Shown one piece after another: positions 5,917 through 10,305 of a stretch of DNA of 10,305 nt; position 1 is the first letter of the stretch; each line of letters starts with the position of its first letter. The stretch comes from an uncultured Flavobacteriales bacterium. GTDB lineage: Bacteria; Bacteroidota; Bacteroidia; Flavobacteriales_D; Crocinitomicaceae. Both the position numbers and the translations under genes were made by a program. The stretch lies in contig CAIRMS010000236.1 of NCBI GenBank assembly GCA_903879765.1, positions 1 through 10,305 on the forward strand, read 5' to 3'. The notes beneath the pieces were generated by a model. That model was not told the DNA's origin and did no database searches. It saw only the letters and a list, made by a program, of their open reading frames with translations.

Positions 5917-7224
5917 ATGAAGATCGATCATTCCATTAACCGAAGCACATCTGAAAAACTATTTGAAGAATCTCAAACATACTTCCCAGGAGGTGTGAAT
6001 TCTCCAGTTCGTGCATTTAAGTCAGTTGGGGGAACTCCGTTATTTATTGCAAAAGGAAATGGTGCAGAAATCTGGGATGAAGATGGAAATCAATTTATTG
6101 ATTTTTGTGGAAGTTGGGGGCCGTTAATAAATGGGCATAATCACCCGCATATTTATCAGTCGGTCGTTGATACCTTGCAAAACGGAGCAAGTTTTGGTGC
6201 GCCAACGCGAAAAGAAAGTGAATTAGCAAAATTTATCTTGGATCGAATTCCGTTTATTGACAAGTTGCGCTTTCTAAGTTCAGGGACGGAAGCAGTTATG
6301 TCGGCCATTCGCTTGGCTAGAGGATATACGAATAAAACGAAAATCGTAAAATTCGATGGTTGCTACCATGGACATGTCGACGCACTTTTGGTGAAGGCAG
6401 GAAGTGGATTAGTAACATTCGGAACCTCATCAAGTGCTGGAGTACCTGAAGCATTTGCAAACGAAACGATTGTCCTTCCATTGAATGACTTAGACGCGTT
6501 AAAAACGTGTTTCGAAGCACTTTCCAACGAAATTGCTTGTGTGATCATCGAACCAATTCCTGCCAATAACGGATTGCTTTTACAAGACTTGAGTTTTTTA
6601 ACTTCCTTGCGTACTTTGTGCACAGAATTCGGCATTCTATTGATTTTTGACGAGGTCATTTCTGGTTTCCGTGTAGCGTTTGGTGGTGCCGCTGAACATT
6701 ACAAGATTACTCCTGACATTGTTACTTATGGTAAAATCATGGGTGGAGGACTTCCGGTTGGAGCGTATGGCGCTAAGCATGAAATCATGTCTTTTGTTTC
6801 TCCGGATGGCCCGGTTTATCAAGCGGGTACACTTTCTGGGAATCCTGTAGCAATGGCTGCTGGACTAGCACAATTGTCTCTTTGTGCACAAGAAAATTTC
6901 TATGAAGAACTAGAGAGAAAAACGACAACGTTTGTCGAAGACATCAATACTTTTGCAAATACGCATGCATTACCAGTTGAATTAGTCAGTATCGGATCCA
7001 TTTTTTGGTTTTCATTCAACGGAAAAAAACGAATTGCAGCGGCTGATCAAATCGATGCAGACATGACTTCCTTCAATAAATTACATCACTTTTTATTAAA
7101 CCGAGGTGTTTATTTTGGTCCTTCGGGATATGAGGTTGGATTTATTTCAAGTGTGCATACTTCAGAACAATTAGCATACGCTGCTGGACAAATAAAAGAA
7201 GGGTTAAAAGCCATTTATCAATAA
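5917..7224 (+). CDS. hemL: Glutamate-1-semialdehyde 2,1-aminomutase
   Basis: PLP/PMP enzyme that converts glutamate-1-semialdehyde to 5-aminolevulinate, the first common haem precursor, in the C5 pathway. The 435-aa protein has the full-length class III aminotransferase fold: FPGGVNSPVRAF (23-34), SSGTEAVMSAIRLARGYT (121-138), YHGHVDALLVKAGSG (150-164), IFDEVISGFR (243-252), the PLP lysine in VTYGKIMGGGLPVGAYG (K273), YQAGTLSGNPVAMAAG (301-316) and PSGYEVGFIS (E406). Residues K273, E406, S163, N217 and Y301 fall at the same numbers as functional residues of the Synechococcus enzyme as I recall them. Position 248 is Ile. The segment EPIPANNGLL replaces the more usual EPVAGNMG, which marks a Bacteroidota-type subgroup and leaves a small chance of another class III aminotransferase role. 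It is divergent from kynU; the SDR gene follows 26 bp later in the same direction. Confidence 0.92.
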   Translation: MKIDHSINRSTSEKLFEESQTYFPGGVNSPVRAFKSVGGTPLFIAKGNGAEIWDEDGNQFIDFCGSWGPLINGHNHPHIYQSVVDTLQNGASFGAPTRKESELAKFILDRIPFIDKLRFLSSGTEAVMSAIRLARGYTNKTKIVKFDGCYHGHVDALLVKAGSGLVTFGTSSSAGVPEAFANETIVLPLNDLDALKTCFEALSNEIACVIIEPIPANNGLLLQDLSFLTSLRTLCTEFGILLIFDEVISGFRVAFGGAAEHYKITPDIVTYGKIMGGGLPVGAYGAKHEIMSFVSPDGPVYQAGTLSGNPVAMAAGLAQLSLCAQENFYEELERKTTTFVEDINTFANTHALPVELVSIGSIFWFSFNGKKRIAAADQIDADMTSFNKLHHFLLNRGVYFGPSGYEVGFISSVHTSEQLAYAAGQIKEGLKAIYQ

Positions 7225-7238
7225 TAGAGTTTAATACC

Positions 7239-7246
7239 TAGCTTTG
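7239..7246 (+). promoter_or_regulatory. -7 promoter element just before the SDR/carotenoid operon
   Basis: TAGCTTTG matches TAnnTTTG and ends only 4 nt before the ATG at 7251, so any transcript would start at or next to the start codon (leaderless). No TTG is present at the -33 distance. Read-through from hemL, which stops at 7224, is an alternative source of transcription. Confidence 0.35.
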
Positions 7247-7250
7247 CCGC

Positions 7251-8270
7251 ATGATTTTAGTCACAGGAGCCACAGGATTATTGGGAAGTCACTTGTTAAT
7301 TCAGTTGGCTGAGCAAGGAGAAACTTGTCGTGCCCTCTATCGAAACAAGGCTAAAATCAATGATGTTCATGGGCTTTTTTGTTTTTACTTTCGTGAAAAG
7401 GCAGAAGAAAAATGGCTTTCCATCGAATGGGTCCAAGGCGATTTACTAGACCTTTCATCTCTGGAAGAAGCGATGTCGGGAATAAGCCATGTGTACCATT
7501 GTGCAGCATTGGTTTCATTCTTTAAAGCGGACTTTGAAGCGTGTATTCAACAGAACCGAATTGCTACAGCAAATGTGGTGAACTTCTCCTTAAGAAATAA
7601 AGTGGAAAAACTATGTTATGTCAGTTCAACGGCTGCCGTTGGAGTCAATACAAAAGGTGCAAGTACAGAAGCGAACAAGTGGGAACCGGGCTCTGAGGTG
7701 AGTGGTTACTCCGTTTCTAAGTTTTTAGCAGAGAAAGAAGTTTGGCGCGGCATTGAAGAAGGATTAAATGCAGTCATTATAAATCCATGTGTGATTTTTG
7801 GGCCTGGAGATTGGGACAGCAGTTCATTGGCCATTTTCAAAGCCGCTAAAAAGGGAATGCCTTTTTATCCGCCTGGTTCTAATGCTATAGTTGACGCGAG
7901 GGATGTTGCCAATGCGATGATTCAATTCATGAAATCCAACATTTCTAAAGAACGCTTTTTATGCGTTGGTCCAAATTTGACCTTCAAAGCATTATTTAGC
8001 AAACTAAGTGAAAAGTTAGGAAAGAAAGAACCTCGTTATTCTTCTCCGAAATTCATCGCCTTGTTTTATGCATTAATCAATGAACTTCTCGGACATATTA
8101 CCGGGAAAAGCAGTGGAATTAGCATTGAATCCGTCCATTCAGGTTATAAAACGATTAGCTATGATCGTTCAAAAATAGAAAAAGCGATCCCTATTCACTT
8201 TCACACATTGGATGAAACCATAGAAAATGTTTTGAACGGAAGTGCTTATGTAAAAAACCGCCGCACATGA
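7251..8270 (+). CDS. Extended short-chain dehydrogenase, NAD-dependent epimerase/dehydratase family
   Basis: A 339-aa Rossmann-fold oxidoreductase of the extended SDR class, nearest in style to dihydroflavonol-4-reductase-like proteins. The dinucleotide-binding motif TGATGLLG is at residues 5-12, the adenine-site Asp in VQGDLLD (D64), the VYHCAALVSF strand/loop at 81-90, the active-site Ser/Thr in YVSSTAAVG (S126/T127), and the catalytic YxxxK pair in SGYSVSKFLAEKE (Y153, K157), followed by INPCVIFGPGD. The substrate is not evident. Similar proteins are widespread in Bacteroidota as uncharacterised NAD-dependent epimerases, so a carotenoid-specific role is only suggested by position. Its stop overlaps the next start as ATGA (8267-8270), which implies translational coupling with the cruF-like gene. 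Confidence 0.88.
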   Translation: MILVTGATGLLGSHLLIQLAEQGETCRALYRNKAKINDVHGLFCFYFREKAEEKWLSIEWVQGDLLDLSSLEEAMSGISHVYHCAALVSFFKADFEACIQQNRIATANVVNFSLRNKVEKLCYVSSTAAVGVNTKGASTEANKWEPGSEVSGYSVSKFLAEKEVWRGIEEGLNAVIINPCVIFGPGDWDSSSLAIFKAAKKGMPFYPPGSNAIVDARDVANAMIQFMKSNISKERFLCVGPNLTFKALFSKLSEKLGKKEPRYSSPKFIALFYALINELLGHITGKSSGISIESVHSGYKTISYDRSKIEKAIPIHFHTLDETIENVLNGSAYVKNRRT

Positions 8271-8887
8271 TAAGTGAACGTTGGATTAGACTCATTCTAT
8301 TAATACTCTACATCGTTGGAGCGGTAGGCATGTTGATGCCTTCCACGAGAACATGGTTTGTGGAGTTATCTGCACTAAATTTAGCGATTTCCTTCCTTGC
8401 GTTAATCGCAAGTAGAAAAACAAAGGCAACAACGTTTTTCATGTTTTTGACCATCGCCTTCGTCATTGGAATTACTGTAGAATTAATTGGTGTGCACACC
8501 TCTTATTTGTTCGGATCGTATTATTATGGGGAAGGCTTAGGGTGGAAATGGTACGGTGTTCCACTTGTGATAGGTTTGAATTGGGGGATTTTAACAGTTA
8601 CAAGCTCTGCCGTTATCCATCGACTTCAATTAAATAAACATGTCGAAGTCATTTTAGCCAGCATTTTAATGGTGATTTTTGACTATATTTTAGAGCCCGT
8701 GGCGATAAAACTAGATTATTGGCATTGGACGGAAGGGGAAATTCCTATTTACAATTTTATCTGTTGGTTGGGTGTTTCTTATTTACTCCAATTGATTTAC
8801 CAACGCATGAGATTAGCTGAAGCGAACAAAGTTGCTGAATCCTTGTTTTTAATGATGTTCATATTTTTTACTCTTTTAACCTTTTAA
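8267..8887 (+). CDS. cruF: Carotenoid biosynthesis protein, CruF-type 1',2'-hydratase
   Basis: A 206-aa integral membrane protein with about seven hydrophobic helices (near 9-25, 31-49, 55-75, 97-117, 126-146, 161-178, 190-206). It belongs to the DUF422/Caroten_synth family, whose characterised members (CruF, bisanhydrobacterioruberin hydratase) add water across the terminal psi-end double bond of carotenoids to give a 1'-hydroxyl. Family landmarks visible are VELIGVHTSYLFGSYYYGEG (71-90), GVPLVIGLNWGI (97-108), and FDYILEPVAIKLDYWHW (138-154) with D139 and E143, probably facing the active site. It starts inside the stop of the SDR gene (ATGA) and ends 2 bp before crtZ, so it is within an operon. 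The symbol is by family; the natural substrate (gamma-carotene or lycopene) is inferred from the neighbouring cyclase and hydroxylase. Confidence 0.85.
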   Translation: MISERWIRLILLILYIVGAVGMLMPSTRTWFVELSALNLAISFLALIASRKTKATTFFMFLTIAFVIGITVELIGVHTSYLFGSYYYGEGLGWKWYGVPLVIGLNWGILTVTSSAVIHRLQLNKHVEVILASILMVIFDYILEPVAIKLDYWHWTEGEIPIYNFICWLGVSYLLQLIYQRMRLAEANKVAESLFLMMFIFFTLLTF

Positions 8888-8889
8888 AC

Positions 8890-9366
8890 ATGTATTGGTG
8901 GGGACCTTTTGTATTATTGGCTAGTTTCATGGGCATGGAATTCATGGCTTGGGCTACGCATAAGTTTGTCATGCATGGATTCATGTGGTATTTCCACAAA
9001 GATCATCACCAAGAAGAGCCTGGTTTTTTCGAGCGAAATGATGTTTTTTTCTTGATTTATGCCATTCCGTCTTGGTTATGTATCATGTTGGGGATGATGA
9101 ATAACACCTATGTACCTGTTTGGATTGGTTACGGCATCGCAGCATACGGATTATGTTATTTTTTAATTCACGACGTATACATCCACAGACGCTTTAAATG
9201 GTTACGCGACATCGATCATCCTTATTTCTATGCTATTCGAAAAGCACACAAAGTTCACCATAAACATTTAGGAAAGGAACACAGTGAAAGTTTTGGGATG
9301 TTATTTGTTTCTCCAAAATTTTATCAAGATGCACGTACTGCATTTTACCGTAAAAAAGGAAACTAA
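8890..9366 (+). CDS. crtZ: Beta-carotene 3-hydroxylase (fatty acid hydroxylase superfamily)
   Basis: A 158-aa membrane-bound di-iron oxygenase that adds a hydroxyl at C3 of a beta ionone ring, the step from beta-carotene to zeaxanthin or from a monocyclic carotene to its 3-hydroxy form. All four histidine clusters of the family are present: HKFVMH (H24, H29; HX4H), HKDHH (H36, H39, H40), HDVYIH (H94, H99; HX4H) and HKVHH (H120, H123, H124). Hydrophobic helices lie before the first cluster (about 5-22) and between the second and third (about 53-69 and 75-93). Length matches bacterial CrtZ. The gene begins 2 bp after the cruF-like gene and its stop overlaps the next start as TAATG (9364-9368). 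No Shine-Dalgarno is seen, consistent with translational coupling. Confidence 0.93.
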   Translation: MYWWGPFVLLASFMGMEFMAWATHKFVMHGFMWYFHKDHHQEEPGFFERNDVFFLIYAIPSWLCIMLGMMNNTYVPVWIGYGIAAYGLCYFLIHDVYIHRRFKWLRDIDHPYFYAIRKAHKVHHKHLGKEHSESFGMLFVSPKFYQDARTAFYRKKGN

Positions 9367-10073
9367 TGAGCGCTTACGGCTGGGTCATCCTCTGTTCTTT
9401 TATCGGTCCCTTTTTTCTCAGTTTTGATAAGAAAGTAGCCTTTTTTCGTTCTTGGCGCTATCTTTTCCCGAGCATACTCATTGTTGGAATTGGTTTTTTA
9501 ATTTGGGATGAATTCTTTACGAGAATAGGCGTTTGGGGATTTACTCCGAAGTACCTTGCTGGAATTTACCTAGGTCATCTTCCTATTGAGGAAGTGTTGT
9601 TTTTCCTTGTTGTACCATACAACTGCATATTTATTTACTTGGTTCTCAAGGCCTATTTTCCCGATATAAAAACACGACTCATCCAGAGCATTTTCAAATG
9701 GACGATTGGATTGAGCTCGTTGTTGTTGGTTTTATTTTATGGAGGTATTCAACTCTTTTTTTCCACATTAGATCACTACAATTATTATACGATTTCAGCG
9801 GCATTCTTTAGTTTAGTATGGACACTCCTTGCACACAAAAAAGAATGGTATGGAGACTTTGCTCTTTCTTACATCGTCTGTTTGATTCCATTTTTTATCG
9901 TGAACGGAATCCTAACGGGTTCCATTACAGATGATCCAATCGTATGGTATTCAGAACGACACATCATTGGTTGGCGCATAGGAACCATTCCGTTTGAGGA
10001 TTTGTTTTACAATTATGACCTATTGCTTCCATTAGCCTGGATCTTTAACATCTTTCGTGGAAAGGAGCTGTAA
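9366..10073 (+). CDS. crtYcd: Lycopene beta-cyclase, single-chain CrtYc-CrtYd type
   Basis: A 235-aa polytopic membrane protein of the lycopene cyclase domain family, related to the heterodimeric CrtYc/CrtYd cyclases of Actinobacteria, the archaeal cyclases and the N-terminal cyclase half of fungal bifunctional enzymes. It closes one or both ends of lycopene into beta rings. Two half-repeats are visible: the first has DEFFTRIGVWGF (48-59) and the acidic motif LPIEEVLFFLVVPYN (72-86; E75, E76), the second has WRIGTIPFEDLFYNYDLLLP (203-222; E211, D212). Each half supplies about three membrane helices. It is the last gene of the four-gene operon, overlapping crtZ by one base (TAATG). The gene is complete; a T-run follows the stop at 10079-10087 but without a convincing hairpin, so no terminator is called. 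Confidence 0.9.
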   Translation: MSAYGWVILCSFIGPFFLSFDKKVAFFRSWRYLFPSILIVGIGFLIWDEFFTRIGVWGFTPKYLAGIYLGHLPIEEVLFFLVVPYNCIFIYLVLKAYFPDIKTRLIQSIFKWTIGLSSLLLVLFYGGIQLFFSTLDHYNYYTISAAFFSLVWTLLAHKKEWYGDFALSYIVCLIPFFIVNGILTGSITDDPIVWYSERHIIGWRIGTIPFEDLFYNYDLLLPLAWIFNIFRGKEL

Positions 10074-10097
10074 TCCGTTCTTTTTTTCAAGAAGTGT

Positions 10098-10127
10098 TTT
10101 GTAAGACGAAAAAAAACTTTAAATTTG
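10098..10127 (+). promoter_or_regulatory. Promoter of the tRNA cluster
   Basis: TTTG at 10098-10101 (-33 element) and TAAATTTG at 10120-10127 (-7 element, exact TAnnTTTG) are separated by 18 nt, within the 17-23 nt range for this phylum. Transcription would start near 10134, about 64 nt before tRNA-Gly, leaving a leader to be removed by processing. With the promoter at 151-181 this is the best-formed promoter in the window. Confidence 0.7.
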
Positions 10128-10167
10128 CCACCCCAAGCAGGGTATCAGAAATGATTTTAGCGGTGGA

Positions 10168-10185
10168 AGAAAACAGCGGTTTTCT
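10168..10185 (+). other. Small hairpin in the tRNA precursor leader
   Basis: AGAAAAC and GTTTTCT form a perfect 7-bp stem around the tetraloop AGCG, 12 nt upstream of the first base of tRNA-Gly. It could be a structural mark in the precursor that is removed by RNase P or another nuclease. It has no T-tract and is not called a terminator. It may also be chance. Confidence 0.25.
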
Positions 10186-10197
10186 AGGAATACATAA

Positions 10198-10270
<73 letters not shown>

Positions 10271-10277
10271 CGTCTAT

Positions 10278-10305
10278 GCTCGAGTGGTGGAATCGGTAGA
10301 CACGC
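10278..10305 (+). tRNA. tRNA-Leu, 5' part only
   Basis: The sequence starting GCTCGAGTGGTGGAATCGGT and ending AGACACGC at the window edge is the acceptor strand and D-arm of a class II leucine tRNA (the GGTGGAATnGGTAGACACGC pattern is characteristic). The anticodon lies beyond the window, so the isoacceptor cannot be given. It follows tRNA-Gly after a 7-nt spacer, so both are cut from one precursor. Confidence 0.9.

Noticed and set aside
6363..6822. Minus-strand open frames inside hemL
   Set aside because: They overlap conserved hemL codons, encode no recognisable motif and lack start signals; they are frame shadows.
10052..10087. Small CTTTC/GAAAG stem and T-run at the end of the lycopene cyclase gene
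   Set aside because: The 5-bp stem lies inside the coding sequence and is about 15 nt from the T-run, so it does not form an intrinsic terminator.

Overview
This window (about 10.3 kb, AT-rich) reads as ordinary chromosome of a bacterium in the phylum Bacteroidota, most likely order Flavobacteriales. The reasons are the acpP-fabF-rnc block divergent from purN, a GldL-related membrane protein, a zeaxanthin/saproxanthin-type carotenoid cassette, promoters of the TTTG / TAnnTTTG kind used in this phylum, and a near-absence of Shine-Dalgarno sequences. A family such as Crocinitomicaceae would fit, but that is a guess. No mobile element, CRISPR array or phage remnant is visible.

Layout. Positions 1-131 (-) hold the 5' part of a small membrane protein, with a good promoter at 151-181 and a strong hairpin at 186-225. 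Positions 250-1497 (-) encode an unusual membrane protein with three copies of a GldL-like 'FKLxHWPGxD' hairpin followed by a helical exported domain that resembles the start of GldM. Positions 1666-3904 (-) form a fatty-acid/RNA operon: acpP, fabF, rnc. Divergent from it, purN (4042-4614, +) runs tail-to-tail into kynU (4594-5874, -), overlapping it by 21 bp. kynU is divergent from hemL (5917-7224, +), and the two share a compact region in which their -7 boxes face each other. From 7251 to 10073 (+), four tightly packed genes encode an extended SDR oxidoreductase, a CruF-type carotenoid hydratase, a CrtZ-type beta-ring hydroxylase and a single-chain CrtYcd-type lycopene cyclase. The window ends in a tRNA cluster: tRNA-Gly(GCC) complete at 10198-10270 and the first 28 nt of a tRNA-Leu.

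How the genes work together. ACP and FabF are carrier and elongating synthase of type II fatty acid synthesis, and rnc is a frequent companion in the same operon. HemL supplies 5-aminolevulinate for haem by the C5 route. The last three protein genes predict formation of a beta ring, 3-hydroxylation of that ring and hydration of the opposite psi end, which together suggests a monocyclic 3,1'-dihydroxy carotenoid (saproxanthin/myxol type). The phytoene synthase, phytoene desaturase and 3',4'-desaturase genes are not in the window.

The most interesting object is the triple-GldL-hairpin protein at 250-1497, which looks like a single-chain relative of the GldL/GldM motor. The rest is mostly recognisable housekeeping, with some promoter architecture and residue-level details worth checking.
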